Counted from the stretch's first letter, positions 30,763 through 40,806 are shown. The stretch: 64,000 nt of DNA from Hydrogenophaga sp. A37 (GCF_002001205.1 NZ_MUNZ01000085.1:85151-149150), one strand, 5' to 3'. The notes: generated from the letters alone by a model not told the origin. Numbers and translations: made by a program.

Positions 30763-33062
30763 CAAAAAGAGGTTCCGATCTGAAACTGGAATTTCTGGAT
30801 TCTATCGCCCGAGAACTTGCGCACCGGGTTCGCCAGTGCGAAGCGAAGCGGACCCACAGGGGAAATCCAACTCAAGCCGATGCCGACCGAGGATCTCATT
30901 TGACTGAGATCCACGCTCTCCTTCTCGCCATACACGTTGCCAGCGTCGACAAAGGCAAACCAGCGCAGGGTACGGTCATTGCCAGCCCCGGGGAATGGAG
31001 CGATGAACTCGGCGTTCAGCACCACGTTTCGTGCGCCACCAACGTTGACGGTTTCGCCGGTCGTGGAACCCATGACGGCAGAAGTGGGGCCCAGCGTGCC
31101 TTGCTCAAATCCGCGAACAGACCCGAGACCACCCCCGTAGAAGTTCCGCAGCACCGGGTACGGCTTTCCACCCAGGCCCTTGCCGACACCCAACTCGGTG
31201 TTGAAGGCGAGCGTGTACTGACGGGACAGCGCCACATATTGCTGAAACTGGTACGTCAGCTTGGCGTAGCGCCTGTCGCCACCCAATCCAAATTCGGTGT
31301 TGAAACGCTGAAGGCGGCCGGAGGTAGGCACCAGCGCGCTGTCGCGGTTGTCACGCGCCCAGCCGATCGTGGCGGGCAGGTAGGTGCCACTCTGGTCCCG
31401 ATAGGCCTCGGGTAGCTGATCACCCTCTTTCACCTTCACGCGCTCTGCACCGACGCCAAAGTACACCGTGTCGGTCTCGGTAAACGGAACGCCAAAGCGC
31501 ACACCGACACCCGGCGTGGCGATTTCGTAGTCACCCCCCTGCGCGTCATAGGGTCGTGTGGTTTTGTAGTAGATGTCAAAGGTGCGGGAAACACCGTCTT
31601 CTGTGAAGTACGGATTGGTTGTGCTCAGGACAAACTGACGGTTGTATTTGCTGGTATTCAGATCCAGCCCCAGGTAATTGCCGCTGCCAAACACGTTCTC
31701 CTGTTTGATGCTGGCAATCAGCGACAACTTGTCGGCTTGCGAGTAACCCGCACCAATTGACAAGTTGCCGGTAGGCTTTTCGGCCACGGTGACCGTCAGG
31801 TCCACCTGATCGTTGGAACCGGGCACGGGCTCGGTTTCGATGCCAACTTCAGTGAAAAACCCCAGACGGTCGATGCGATCGCGCGACAAGCGAATGCGAT
31901 CACTGTCGTACCAAGCGGACTCAAGCTGCCGGAACTCACGCCGAATGATCTCGTCACGGGTCCGGTTGTTGCCTTCAACATTGATGCGGCGCACATAAAC
32001 ACGGCGTGCCGGCTGTGCACGCAACACGAAGGCCACGCGGTTGTTGACCCGGTCGATCACCGGACTGGCCTCAACCTGAGCGAAGGCATAACCAAAGGCA
32101 CCAAAGTAGTCGGTGAACGCCTTGACCGTGCGCGTCACGTCCTCGGCGTTGTAAGCCTCGCCCGCCCGCACACTCACCAGCGACTTGAACTCTTGCTCTT
32201 TGCCCAAGTATTCGCCTTCCAGCGCCACCGACGAGACCACGAAACGGTTGCCTTCGGTGATGTTGACGGTCACCGACATGTCGCGTTTGTCGGGGGAGAT
32301 CGCCACCTGGGTTGAATCGATGCGGAACTCCAAGTAGCCACGTGCCAGGTAGTAGGAGCGCAGGGTTTCCTGATCCGCATTGAGCTTCGCCCGCGAGTAG
32401 CGATCGGCCTTGGTGTACCAACTCATCCAGCCACCGGTGTCCAGGTCGAAAAGATCGCGCAGGGTGGACTCCGAGAAGGCCTTGTTGCCAACGATGCGGA
32501 TGTCCTTGATCTTGGCCACTTCGCCTTCGACCACATTGAAGTTCAAGTTGACGCGATTGCGCTCGCCTGGTGTGACCGTGGTCACCACCTGAGCAGAGTA
32601 CATGCTTCGATTGATGTACTGCCGCTTGAGCTCCTGCTCCGCGCGGTCGGCCAGCGCCTTGTCAAAAGGTCGCCCCTCCGCCAGACCCACTTCCCGCAAG
32701 GACTTCTTCAGTATCTCGGCGTCGAACTCTTTGATCCCGGAAAAACTCACATCGGCCACCGTGGGCCGCTCTTCCACGATCACGACGAGCACATCGCCAT
32801 TGATCTGCAGGCGCACGTCGGTGAACAGACCCAAGCCAAACAGCGACCGAATCGCCGTCGAACCCTTGTCATCGCTGTATTGATCGCCGATGCGAAACGG
32901 CAACGATGCGAACACCGTTCCGGGCTCCACTCGTTGCAGCCCTTCGACACGAATGTCTTTCAATGTGAATGGATCCACAGCCCAGGCAGGCAGCGCTGCA
33001 AACAGGGAAGAGGCGACGGTCAACAGCGTCAGGCCACGCAGTCTGTGTTGGTTTATTTTCAT
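30762..33062 (-). CDS. bamA: Outer membrane protein assembly factor BamA
   Basis: The 766-residue protein from ATG 33062 has a signal peptide cut after PAWA, five POTRA domains over about residues 28-430 (FTLKDIRVEGLQRVEPGTV at the start), then a 16-strand barrel ending in phenylalanine (GTSF). The VRGF motif of loop 6 is present in GSVRGFEQGTLGP. It inserts beta-barrel proteins into the outer membrane. The frame extends upstream to 33197, but that part overlaps rseP and lacks a signal peptide. It lies between rseP and skp, the usual order. Confidence 0.98.
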   Translation of the reverse strand: MKINQHRLRGLTLLTVASSLFAALPAWAVDPFTLKDIRVEGLQRVEPGTVFASLPFRIGDQYSDDKGSTAIRSLFGLGLFTDVRLQINGDVLVVIVEERPTVADVSFSGIKEFDAEILKKSLREVGLAEGRPFDKALADRAEQELKRQYINRSMYSAQVVTTVTPGERNRVNLNFNVVEGEVAKIKDIRIVGNKAFSESTLRDLFDLDTGGWMSWYTKADRYSRAKLNADQETLRSYYLARGYLEFRIDSTQVAISPDKRDMSVTVNITEGNRFVVSSVALEGEYLGKEQEFKSLVSVRAGEAYNAEDVTRTVKAFTDYFGAFGYAFAQVEASPVIDRVNNRVAFVLRAQPARRVYVRRINVEGNNRTRDEIIRREFRQLESAWYDSDRIRLSRDRIDRLGFFTEVGIETEPVPGSNDQVDLTVTVAEKPTGNLSIGAGYSQADKLSLIASIKQENVFGSGNYLGLDLNTSKYNRQFVLSTTNPYFTEDGVSRTFDIYYKTTRPYDAQGGDYEIATPGVGVRFGVPFTETDTVYFGVGAERVKVKEGDQLPEAYRDQSGTYLPATIGWARDNRDSALVPTSGRLQRFNTEFGLGGDRRYAKLTYQFQQYVALSRQYTLAFNTELGVGKGLGGKPYPVLRNFYGGGLGSVRGFEQGTLGPTSAVMGSTTGETVNVGGARNVVLNAEFIAPFPGAGNDRTLRWFAFVDAGNVYGEKESVDLSQMRSSVGIGLSWISPVGPLRFALANPVRKFSGDRIQKFQFQIGTSF

Positions 33063-33075
33063 GAAGAGAGAGGGT

Positions 33076-34440
33076 TCAGCCCACCAAGCGGGTGATATCG
33101 TTGAACAGGGCGACAGACATGAGTGCCAACAGCACCGCAACACCCCCGCGCTGCAGCCGTTCCAGCCAGACGTCAGAGACGCTTCGACCGGTGACACCCT
33201 CCCAAAGATAATACATCAGGTGTCCCCCATCGAGCACCGGCAGCGGCAGCAAGTTCAGCACACCGAGACTCACACTGATCAGTGCCAGAAACACCAGGTA
33301 AGACGTCAAACCGATGCTGGCCGACTTGCCTGCGTAGTCCGCGATGGTGAGGGGCCCGCTCAGGTTTTTGAGCGAGGCTTCACCGATGAGCATGCGACCC
33401 ATCATCTTGAGAGTCAGCCAAGACACTTCCCAGGTACGGACCACACCCAACCAGAGGCCATCCACCACACCATGGCGTACGGTGGTCATCGCCGGAGCAG
33501 CCCCCACATAGGCCCCAATGCGGCCGATCCAGACGCCCTCCACCTGTTCCGGACGCGGCTGCACACTGAGGTGCAAGGTCTGACCTGCACGCGAGACTTT
33601 CCATTGTTGTGTCGATGTGTTTCCTTCCGCCCCCACAGACTGACGGATCAGCATGCGCAGTGACTGTCCGTCGGACACGGGCCGAGCGTTGACCTGCGAC
33701 ACACGGTCGCCGGCCTTCAAACCCGCGGCTTCGGCCGCGCCACCCGGCATGACTTCGCCCATCACGGGCTCGGTCCAGGGCGCGGTGATGCCGATGCGCT
33801 GAAACAAGTTGGCGTCGGCCTCGCGCACCTGCAGATCGCTCAATGGAAGGGTCACCATGCGGGTGGGAGCACCCTCTTCGCGCGCCACCCAAAGCCTCAT
33901 GTCCGCGCCAGACAACGCTGCCTGCGTCACGCGCCAGCGCAAATCTTCAAAAGACCGCACCGGGGACGACCCGTCATCACCAGACGCGGTCTCGGCCACC
34001 CACTCGCCGCCCACCAAGCCTGCCTTCTCGGCCAGCGTGCCCGCCACGGGACCCGCCAGTACAGGCTTTGGCTCCTCGACGCCCATCCAGTTCACTACCG
34101 CGTACAACACCACCGCCAACAACAGGTTGGCCAACGGTCCAGCCGCCACGATCGCGGCGCGAGATCGCAAAGGCTGGGTGTTAAATGCCAGATGTCTTTC
34201 AGCTGCATCCACTGGCGCTTCGCGTTCGTCCAACATGCGCACGTAACCCCCCAAGGGCAGCATGCAAAGCACAAATTCCGTTGGGCTACCCGGTCGTTGC
34301 CAGCGAATCAATGGCTTGCCGAACCCGACCGAATAGCGCAGCACCTTGACGCCACAAGCCACTGCCACTCTGTAGTGACCGTACTCGTGTACAGCGATCA
34401 ACAGGCCCAGGGCCACCACAAAGGCAATCAGGGTCATCAT
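33076..34440 (-). CDS. rseP: Site-2 zinc metalloprotease RseP
   Basis: The 454-residue protein is started at ATG 34440 (MMTLIAFVVALGLL), with 34437 equally possible. The zinc site HEYGH is at residues 18-22 in the first membrane helix and the second metal ligand region is NLLPLPVLDGGHLMYY near residue 395. Two PDZ-like modules lie between membrane helices (for example VMPGGAAEAAGLKAGDRV). RseP cleaves anti-sigma factors within the membrane during the envelope stress response. It lies 67 nt after dxr and 13 nt before bamA. Confidence 0.96.
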   Translation of the reverse strand: MMTLIAFVVALGLLIAVHEYGHYRVAVACGVKVLRYSVGFGKPLIRWQRPGSPTEFVLCMLPLGGYVRMLDEREAPVDAAERHLAFNTQPLRSRAAIVAAGPLANLLLAVVLYAVVNWMGVEEPKPVLAGPVAGTLAEKAGLVGGEWVAETASGDDGSSPVRSFEDLRWRVTQAALSGADMRLWVAREEGAPTRMVTLPLSDLQVREADANLFQRIGITAPWTEPVMGEVMPGGAAEAAGLKAGDRVSQVNARPVSDGQSLRMLIRQSVGAEGNTSTQQWKVSRAGQTLHLSVQPRPEQVEGVWIGRIGAYVGAAPAMTTVRHGVVDGLWLGVVRTWEVSWLTLKMMGRMLIGEASLKNLSGPLTIADYAGKSASIGLTSYLVFLALISVSLGVLNLLPLPVLDGGHLMYYLWEGVTGRSVSDVWLERLQRGGVAVLLALMSVALFNDITRLVG

Positions 34441-34507
34441 CTTGAAACTTTCGAAAGGCCGGGACCGCACCTCGCGGGAAAATCACCGCACAAGGGTCAC
34501 CAACGGC

Positions 34508-35695
34508 TCATTTGGCGAAACGTGCCACACAGGACGCTGCCAGCGCCCTGGCCTCTGCATCGATGGCCAGCAACGCCTCCAAGTCGTCGGACTTGGAGGG
34601 ACTCAGTGCACCTAAAGTTGCATGGTTGACCGCGTGAATCTGATCGAACCTCAACCGGTGTGTCAGAAATGCCTCCACGGCCACCTCGTTGGCCGCATTG
34701 AGCACGGCGGTGGTTCCCGCCGGAGCCGCCAACGCTTCCCATGCCAGACGCAATCCGGGGAAGCGTTGCTCGTCGGGGACCTCAAAGGTCAATGCGCCCA
34801 GGGTCGAAAAATCGAGTGCAGCAGCACCCGACACCATTCGCTCGGGCCAAGAGAGACCGTAAGCGATGGGCACGCGCATGTCAGGCGTCCCCAGTTGTGC
34901 CACCACAGATCGGTCGTGGTATTGCACCATGGAGTGAATCAGGCTCTGAGGATGGATCACCACCTCGATTTGGGAGGGATCCAACCCGAACAGGTAGCGC
35001 GCCTCAATGACCTCCAGCGCCTTGTTCATCATCGTGGCCGAGTCCACCGATATCTTTCGCCCCATGACCCAGTTGGGGTGGGCGCAAGCCTGCTCTGGCG
35101 TGATCTCGGCGAGCGTGGCCGGGTCGCGCTGGCGGAATGGACCGCCCGATGCGGTCAACACAATCTTGTCGACACGGCGCACCCAGCTCGACGCTTCTTC
35201 TGGCAACGACTGGAAGATGGCCGAGTGCTCACTGTCGATGGGTAGCAGCGTACCGCCGCCTTCGCGCACCGCGCCCATGAACATCTCGCCACCGACCACC
35301 AATGCCTCTTTGTTGGCGAGCAACAGCTTCTTGCCAGCTCGTGCAGCGGCCAGACTCGGCGCCAGGCCCGCCGCACCCACGATGGCGGCCATGACCGCAT
35401 CGACCTCAGGATCGGTACTCACCTCGCACAGGGCCTGTGCACCAGACAACACCTGCACAGAAAGCCCCAAATCTTTCACCCGCCCCGCCAGCTGTTGGGC
35501 ATGGATCGGGCTGGACATCACGGCGAAGCGGGGGGCGTACTCCTGGCACTGGGACAGCAGCAGGTCGACCTGGGTCGCGGCCGTGAGTGCGAACACCTTG
35601 AAACGGTCCGGATGGCGAGACAGCACATCGAGGGTGCTCGTGCCGATCGAACCGGTAGAACCCAGGATGGTGACGTTTTGGCAAGACAAACTCAT
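34508..35695 (-). CDS. dxr: 1-deoxy-D-xylulose 5-phosphate reductoisomerase
   Basis: The 395-residue protein from ATG 35695 starts MSLSCQNVTILGSTGSIGTS with the NADPH-binding GSTGSIG motif. Further signatures are LLANKEALVVGGE, IDSEHSAIFQ, the flexible-loop LTASGGPFR, and NWVMGRKISVDSATMMNK with metal-binding acidic residues. It carries out the committed step of the MEP isoprenoid pathway; ispD and ispF of the same pathway are at 57.3-58 kb. Its start overlaps the cdsA stop by 4 nt. The longer upstream frame overlaps cdsA and is rejected. Confidence 0.98.
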   Translation of the reverse strand: MSLSCQNVTILGSTGSIGTSTLDVLSRHPDRFKVFALTAATQVDLLLSQCQEYAPRFAVMSSPIHAQQLAGRVKDLGLSVQVLSGAQALCEVSTDPEVDAVMAAIVGAAGLAPSLAAARAGKKLLLANKEALVVGGEMFMGAVREGGGTLLPIDSEHSAIFQSLPEEASSWVRRVDKIVLTASGGPFRQRDPATLAEITPEQACAHPNWVMGRKISVDSATMMNKALEVIEARYLFGLDPSQIEVVIHPQSLIHSMVQYHDRSVVAQLGTPDMRVPIAYGLSWPERMVSGAAALDFSTLGALTFEVPDEQRFPGLRLAWEALAAPAGTTAVLNAANEVAVEAFLTHRLRFDQIHAVNHATLGALSPSKSDDLEALLAIDAEARALAASCVARFAK

Positions 35696-36534
35696 GGCTT
35701 CAAGGTACTCGCGATCAACATGGCCACCGGCAACACCGGCAGCAAGGCATCCACCCGGTCCAACACCCCTCCGTGACCAGGCAGCAGCTGACTGGAGTCT
35801 TTCATGCCGGCACCACGTTTGACCAGCGACTCCAACAAATCCCCCACCACGCTGATACCCGCCAGAAAAACAAAGCCACCAACCGCCCACACAGGGCCTG
35901 CTGCCCAGAGCTGGCTGAACAGACTGGGGGTGGCCGAAGGAAACTGTTGGTCAAGCCAAATCCAAAACCAACCCAACAGGCACACGCCCAGTACGCCGCT
36001 GAACACGCCTTCCCAGCTTTTGCCCGGGCTCAGAGTGGGAGCGAGTTTGCGCCGGCCAAAAGCCCTTCCACCGGCGTAGGCGGCAATGTCTGCGCCCCAC
36101 ACCAGTGTCAACACCGACAGCAGAAATCCCAGGCCCACGATGCGGGCCTGCACCAGTGCCAGCCAAGCACACGCGAGCAGCGCAAACCCACCGACCAAAC
36201 GCAATAACACAGGCCACGCTACCCATCCCGCCACACCCCGTCGCAACATCACGGCAGACAGCAACAGCCAGCCCACCGAGGCGGCCCACCAGATACTTGC
36301 CCACGAACGTTCCAGGCCGCCCCCCCACCAGAAAATGCCGACCGCCAAACCCAATGCGCAACCCAACACCCTGGAGCTCCATTCGCTGCATCCATTGAGC
36401 CGGGCCCACTCCCAGGCGGCCGCGCCCACCATCAGCACAGCCAGCACGGCGAAGGGTTCGATCGATGGATAAAACATGGCCGGAAGCAACACCGCCAACA
36501 TCAACAGGGCCGTGATGATCCGCTGCTTAAGCAT
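35692..36534 (-). CDS. cdsA: Phosphatidate cytidylyltransferase
   Basis: The 280-residue protein is started at ATG 36534 (MLKQRIITALLMLAVLLPAMF). It has about eight membrane helices and the CTP-transferase signature near the C-terminus, including GRRKLAPTLSPGKSWEGVFSG and SVVGDLLESLVKRGAGMKDSS and LPGHGGVLDRVD. It makes CDP-diacylglycerol for phospholipid synthesis. The start overlaps uppS by 8 nt and the stop overlaps dxr by 4 nt. Confidence 0.97.
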   Translation of the reverse strand: MLKQRIITALLMLAVLLPAMFYPSIEPFAVLAVLMVGAAAWEWARLNGCSEWSSRVLGCALGLAVGIFWWGGGLERSWASIWWAASVGWLLLSAVMLRRGVAGWVAWPVLLRLVGGFALLACAWLALVQARIVGLGFLLSVLTLVWGADIAAYAGGRAFGRRKLAPTLSPGKSWEGVFSGVLGVCLLGWFWIWLDQQFPSATPSLFSQLWAAGPVWAVGGFVFLAGISVVGDLLESLVKRGAGMKDSSQLLPGHGGVLDRVDALLPVLPVAMLIASTLKP

Positions 36535-37273
36535 GGGGTGACGCACCAGACTGCGTCATCGTCAATTGATCGGAGGTTTGACCAAAACGCCGCTCGCGCC
36601 CGGCGAAATCGGCAAACGCCCGGTCCAATTCGGCCGCATCAAAATCGGGCCAGAGACAGGGTGTAAAAAACAGCTCGGTGTAAGCGCACTGCCACAACAG
36701 AAAGTTGCTAATGCGCATCTCACCACCCGTGCGGATCAGCAAATCGGGATCTCCTACGTGGGCCAGCGCCGTGGTCTCGCACAGCCCCTCTTCGGTGATC
36801 TCCCGGCCCTGCGCGACCAGCTGTCGCGCTGCCTGCGCAATGTCCCAGCGGCCACCGTAGTTGAAACAGACGTTAAGCACCATTTTCTGGTTGTGGACCG
36901 TCGTTTGCTCCGCTTTCTGCAACCCCTGCAAAACGCGTGATGACAGGCCATGCGAATCACCCGGAAAGTGCAATCGAACGCCGTTTTTGCTCAGCTTGGG
37001 CACTTCCCTGGACAACGCCATCACGAGCAGATTCATCAGGCCCGACACCTCGTCTTCAGGGCGACTCCAGTTTTCCGACGAGAAGGCGAACACAGTCAGC
37101 ACCTGAACATCCCGCTCCAGGCAAGCCCGCACGGTACGTCTCAATGCATCCACACCCTGTTTGTGACCAGCCACGCGGGGCAGATGGCGCTTTTTCGCCC
37201 AGCGCCCATTGCCATCCATCACGATGGCCACGTGGCGGGGAACGCAGGAAACGGGGGATGGGAGATTGGCCAT
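36527..37273 (-). CDS. uppS: Isoprenyl transferase (undecaprenyl diphosphate synthase)
   Basis: The protein has 248 residues from ATG 37273. It carries the cis-prenyltransferase motifs HVAIVMDGNGRWAKKR with catalytic aspartate, TVFAFSSENW, FNYGGRWDI, and DLLIRTGGEMRISNFLLWQ. It builds the C55 lipid carrier for peptidoglycan and O-antigen. A TTG at 37315 with GAGG upstream keeps the frame and would add 14 residues; I cannot decide between the two, though the conserved region starts later than both. It lies between frr and cdsA. Confidence 0.96.
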   Translation of the reverse strand: MANLPSPVSCVPRHVAIVMDGNGRWAKKRHLPRVAGHKQGVDALRRTVRACLERDVQVLTVFAFSSENWSRPEDEVSGLMNLLVMALSREVPKLSKNGVRLHFPGDSHGLSSRVLQGLQKAEQTTVHNQKMVLNVCFNYGGRWDIAQAARQLVAQGREITEEGLCETTALAHVGDPDLLIRTGGEMRISNFLLWQCAYTELFFTPCLWPDFDAAELDRAFADFAGRERRFGQTSDQLTMTQSGASPHA

Positions 37274-37327
37274 CAATGCAGGCGGGTGGTGCAGTTCATG
37301 GAGCAAACGATGCAAGTTGGCCTCGCA

Positions 37328-37888
37328 TCACACAGCCATGATGTCTTGCTCTTTACCTGCTACCAGTCGATCCACTTCACCAATGATTCGATCGGTGAGT
37401 TTCTGAATCTCTTCAACCGAGCGGCGCTCGTCGTCCTCCGAAGCCAGCTTGTCTTTCACCAGTCTCTTGACGTGTTCATTGGCGTCGCGACGCAGATTTC
37501 GAATGGCGATCTTGGCGGCTTCGCCTTCGCCCCGAACGACCTTGGTCAGTTCCTTGCGGCGCTCCTCGGTCATGGGCGGCATGGGCACACGGATGAGATC
37601 GCCCTGGCTGGCCGGATTCAGCCCCAGATCGGACTCACGAATGGCCTTTTCGATTTTGGCACCCATGCCCTTTTCCCATGGCGCCACACCGATCGTGCGT
37701 GCGTCCAGCAGCGTCAGATTGGCCACCTGCGACAACGGAACCATGGAACCGTAGTAGTCCACGTGAACCGTGTCCAACAGTTGGGGGTTGGGGCGACCCG
37801 TGCGAACTTTGGTCAGATTGTTCTTGAACGACTCCACCGACTGCTGCATTTTGTGTTCGGCGGTGTTTCGGATCTCAGCGGTGTTCAT
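37328..37888 (-). CDS. frr: Ribosome recycling factor
   Basis: This 186-residue protein has the normal RRF length. It starts with [22 protein letters not shown], has the domain II strand region [21 protein letters not shown], and the C-terminal three-helix bundle ([21 protein letters not shown]). RRF and EF-G split post-termination ribosomes. ATG 37888 has a strong GAGGAG site 5-6 nt upstream. It follows pyrH by 41 nt. Confidence 0.98.
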   Translation of the reverse strand: MNTAEIRNTAEHKMQQSVESFKNNLTKVRTGRPNPQLLDTVHVDYYGSMVPLSQVANLTLLDARTIGVAPWEKGMGAKIEKAIRESDLGLNPASQGDLIRVPMPPMTEERRKELTKVVRGEGEAAKIAIRNLRRDANEHVKRLVKDKLASEDDERRSVEEIQKLTDRIIGEVDRLVAGKEQDIMAV

Positions 37889-37929
37889 GAATGCTCCTCA
37901 ATGCGGCTGTGATTGGTGACTGGGCGCCG

Positions 37930-38640
37930 TCAGACGTGGACGAGGGTGCCCTCGTCGCCACCCAGCACCACGTTGCGCAACGCGCCGGGTTTGAAGATTG
38001 AAAATACCTTGACGGGCAGCTTCTGGTCGCGGCACAGCGCAAACGCAGTGGCGTCCATCACCTGAAGATTCTTGGCCATGGCCTCGTCGAAAGTCAGTGT
38101 GGCGTAGCGGGTGGCCTTGGGATCCTTGTTCGGGTCGGCGCTGTACACACCGTCTACCTTGGTGGCTTTGAGCACGATTTCAGCGCCGATCTCGGCGCCA
38201 CGCAGTGCGGCAGCGGTGTCTGTCGTGAAAAACGGGTTGCCCGTGCCAGCGGCGAAGACCACAACCTTGCCCTCTTCCAGGTACTGCAAGGCCTTGGGGC
38301 GTACATAGGGCTCAACCACCTGTTCAATAGCAATGGCCGACATCACACGTGCCACCAGACCCGCCTTGTCCATGGCGTCAGCCAGGGCCAAGGCGTTCAT
38401 GACCGTGGCCAACATGCCCATGTAATCTGCGGTCGCGCGATCCATGCCCACCGACCCGCCAGCGACACCACGAAAGATGTTTCCGCCGCCAATCACGATC
38501 GCCACTTGCACCCCCAGGCGGGTGACTTCGGCTATTTCCTCCACCATGCGCGCGATGGTGGCTCGATTGATGCCGAAGGCGTCGTCGCCCATGAGGGCCT
38601 CACCGGACAGTTTCAGCAGAATGCGCTTGTAGGCTGGCAT
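37930..38640 (-). CDS. pyrH: UMP kinase
   Basis: The 236-residue protein is started at ATG 38640 ([16 protein letters not shown]) because AGGG lies 8 nt upstream; ATG 38646 is two codons earlier and too close to it. Motifs are [40 protein letters not shown] and [11 protein letters not shown] of the amino-acid-kinase fold. It phosphorylates UMP to UDP. It is separated from tsf by 174 nt containing a perfect hairpin. Confidence 0.98.
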   Translation of the reverse strand: MPAYKRILLKLSGEALMGDDAFGINRATIARMVEEIAEVTRLGVQVAIVIGGGNIFRGVAGGSVGMDRATADYMGMLATVMNALALADAMDKAGLVARVMSAIAIEQVVEPYVRPKALQYLEEGKVVVFAAGTGNPFFTTDTAAALRGAEIGAEIVLKATKVDGVYSADPNKDPKATRYATLTFDEAMAKNLQVMDATAFALCRDQKLPVKVFSIFKPGALRNVVLGGDEGTLVHV

Positions 38641-38756
38641 GGACATTTCCCTAATTTCAACTCAATCTGGAGACCCGATCGGCAAGTGTACCGAGGAGCG
38701 GCGGACGATCCCGCTCGCAAAGTACCTACCATCGGCAAAAGCCAGGTTTCACATGC

Positions 38757-38782
38757 GACAACGGGCCTTGCGGCCCGTTGTC
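38757..38782 (-). other. Perfect hairpin between tsf and pyrH
   Basis: GACAACGGGCC and GGCCCGTTGTC form an 11-bp stem. In the minus-strand RNA the loop is GCAA, a GNRA tetraloop, making it very stable. No U-run follows, so it is not a standard terminator. It may mark the 3' end of rpsB-tsf mRNA, a processing site or a Rho-dependent end. It lies about 32 nt after the tsf stop. Confidence 0.65.
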
Positions 38783-38814
38783 TGGATCGGCAAATGACCG
38801 CCAATCGGATGCCT

Positions 38815-39738
38815 TTAGGCCCCCTTGGCCGCAGCGACTTGCGCGGCCACTTCAGCAGCGAAGTCGTCAACCTTCTTCTCGATACCCTCGCCCACCACGT
38901 ACATGGTGAATGACTTGACGTTCGTGTTCGCGACCTTGAGCATGGCGCCCACCGTCTGCTTGCCGTCGGCGGCCTTCACAAAGACCTGATCAAACAATGA
39001 CACCTCCTTGAGGAATTTCTGCACGGCGCCGTCGATGCGCTTGGCGACGATCTCCGCGCTTTGAGCAGGTTTTCCAGCCGCCACGAGCTCTTTGTTGGCT
39101 TCGTCTGCCTTTGCCGTGGCCACAGAACGCTCCCGCTCGATGAACTCGGCAGGCACATCGGCGCTGGTCAGCGCCACCGGCTTCATGGCTGCCACATGCA
39201 TGGCCACGTCCTTCGAGGCCACGGCATCGCCATCGAACTCCACGATCACACCGATGCGCGTGCCGTGCAAATAGCTCACCAACGAAGCACCACCGCTGTA
39301 GCGCTTAAAGCGGCGAAAACTCATGTTCTCACCGATCTTGCCAATCAAGCCCTTGCGGACGTCTTCCAGCGTGGGGCCAAAGTTGTCTTGGCTGTAGGAA
39401 AGGCCACCCAGCGCCTCCACGTCGACAGGGTTGTGCTCGGCCACCAGCTTGGCAGCGGCATTGGCCAGCGCCAGGAAACTATCGTTCTTGGTCACGAAGT
39501 CGGTTTCACAGTTGACTTCAATCAGCGCACCCGTGTCGCCATTGAGGTAGCTGGCGACCACGCCTTCGGCAGTCACACGGCTGGCGGCCTTTCCAGCCTT
39601 GGTGCCCAGCTTGACGCGCAGCAACTCCTCGGCCTTGGCCATGTCGCCATCGGCTTCGGTCAGCGCCTTTTTGCACTCCATCATGGGCGCGTCGGTCTTT
39701 GCGCGCAGTTCACCAACCATGCTTGCGGTAATTGCCAT
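38815..39738 (-). CDS. tsf: Elongation factor Ts
   Basis: The 307-residue protein from ATG 39738 has GGAG 7 nt upstream. The N-terminal TS-N domain is [20 protein letters not shown] followed by CKKAL; the core has [15 protein letters not shown] and [12 protein letters not shown]-Ts exchanges GDP on EF-Tu. An upstream in-frame extension to 39780 is not part of the family. It is separated from rpsB by 116 nt holding a terminator-like hairpin. Confidence 0.98.
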   Translation of the reverse strand: MAITASMVGELRAKTDAPMMECKKALTEADGDMAKAEELLRVKLGTKAGKAASRVTAEGVVASYLNGDTGALIEVNCETDFVTKNDSFLALANAAAKLVAEHNPVDVEALGGLSYSQDNFGPTLEDVRKGLIGKIGENMSFRRFKRYSGGASLVSYLHGTRIGVIVEFDGDAVASKDVAMHVAAMKPVALTSADVPAEFIERERSVATAKADEANKELVAAGKPAQSAEIVAKRIDGAVQKFLKEVSLFDQVFVKAADGKQTVGAMLKVANTNVKSFTMYVVGEGIEKKVDDFAAEVAAQVAAAKGA

Positions 39739-39809
39739 TTCAGTTCTCCATTGGCCACATCGAACCCACAACGGGGACACGGACTCATCGATTGATCGGT
39801 TTCGCTTGT

Positions 39810-39833
39810 AAAAAAGGGGCTACTCGAGCCCCT
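39810..39833 (-). terminator. Terminator-like hairpin between rpsB and tsf
   Basis: On the minus strand AGGGGCT, a CGAGT loop and AGCCCCT (39833 to 39815) are followed directly by T residues (39810-39815). This is a good intrinsic terminator 22 nt after the rpsB stop. tsf lies downstream on the same strand, so it probably lowers rather than abolishes tsf transcription; partial termination between rpsB and tsf is known in E. coli. Confidence 0.75.
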
Positions 39834-39854
39834 CCTTTCGCTCAGCGGTGAGGC

Positions 39855-40610
39855 TCAGGCGGCGGCGCCTTCTTTCACTTCAACAAACTCATCGCCACCT
39901 TCGGCAGTCACAGCCTTGACGACGTCGTTCACGGCACTGGAACGGCCTTCGAGGATCGCGTCAGCGATGCCGCGGGCGTACAGCGCCACAGCCCGGGCCG
40001 AATCATCATTCCCGGGAATCACATAGTCGATGCCGATGGGTGAATGGTTGGTATCGACCACACCGACCAACGGAATGCCCAGCTTCTGAGCTTCAAGAAT
40101 GGCGATCTTGTGGAAACCCACATCGATCACAAAGATGGCATCAGGCAGTGCAGCCATGTCCTGAATGCCGCCGATGTCCTTTTCCAGCTTCTCCATCTCA
40201 CGAGCAAACATCAGCTGCTCTTTTTTGGTCATGCTGTCCAAGCCAGCCTCTTTTTGAGCCTGCATGTCCTTCAGACGCTTGATCGAGGTCTTGACCGTCT
40301 TGAAGTTGGTCAGCATGCCGCCGAGCCACCGCTGGTCGACGAACGGCACGCCAGCGCGGCGAGCCTCCTGAGCAACGATGTCGCGCGACTGGCGCTTGGT
40401 ACCCACCATCAGAATGGTGCCGCGATTGGCGGACAGCTGCTTCACGAACTTGGCAGCCTCTTCAAAGAGGGGCAGCGTCTTTTCGAGGTTGACGATGTGG
40501 ATTTTGTTGCGGTGGCCAAAGATGTACGGAGCCATCTTTGGGTTCCAGAAGCGGGTTTGGTGACCAAAGTGGACACCAGCTTCCAGCATTTCGCGCATGG
40601 AGATAGACAT
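39855..40610 (-). CDS. rpsB: Small ribosomal subunit protein S2
   Basis: This 251-residue protein begins [20 protein letters not shown], the diagnostic S2 start, and has [20 protein letters not shown], a coiled-coil insertion at about 105-150 ([20 protein letters not shown]), and [25 protein letters not shown]2 is needed for late 30S assembly and S1 binding. It heads the long minus-strand gene run. An extended -10 promoter and a structured leader of about 160 nt precede it. Confidence 0.99.
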   Translation of the reverse strand: MSISMREMLEAGVHFGHQTRFWNPKMAPYIFGHRNKIHIVNLEKTLPLFEEAAKFVKQLSANRGTILMVGTKRQSRDIVAQEARRAGVPFVDQRWLGGMLTNFKTVKTSIKRLKDMQAQKEAGLDSMTKKEQLMFAREMEKLEKDIGGIQDMAALPDAIFVIDVGFHKIAILEAQKLGIPLVGVVDTNHSPIGIDYVIPGNDDSARAVALYARGIADAILEGRSSAVNDVVKAVTAEGGDEFVEVKEGAAA

Positions 40611-40722
40611 GAGAAAGTTCCAGAGGTTGAGACTAAAATCCAGCCCCGATCGCTTGCAAGTTGAGTCCCCATTCGGGCCTCACTCGACAAAACAACACCT
40701 GGTTGGGCTGGTTTGAGATTAA

Positions 40723-40769
40723 CTTTGCAGAGAGTTCTGGAAATGCATTCCTGATCCACATCTGCAAAG
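40723..40769 (-). promoter_or_regulatory. Structured rpsB leader, possible S2 autoregulatory element
   Basis: CTTTGCAGA (40723-40731) and TCTGCAAAG (40761-40769) are perfect 9-nt inverse complements enclosing a smaller hairpin (GGAA 739-742 with TTCC 748-751, hundreds digits omitted). In the minus-strand RNA this lies at the 5' end of the leader. S2 represses its own mRNA through a leader element in E. coli; equivalence here is inferred. Confidence 0.5.
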
Positions 40770-40776
40770 CCGTTCG

Positions 40777-40806
40777 ATTATAGCAGCGCAAGACCACATC
40801 CAAGCC
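40777..40806 (-). promoter_or_regulatory. Extended -10 promoter of rpsB
   Basis: The minus strand has TGC-TATAAT with the hexamer at 40777-40782, a perfect extended -10. A weak -35 (TTGG core) is near 40798-40805. Transcription would start near 40770, just before the leader stem. The strong -10 suits a ribosomal-protein operon. Confidence 0.7.
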
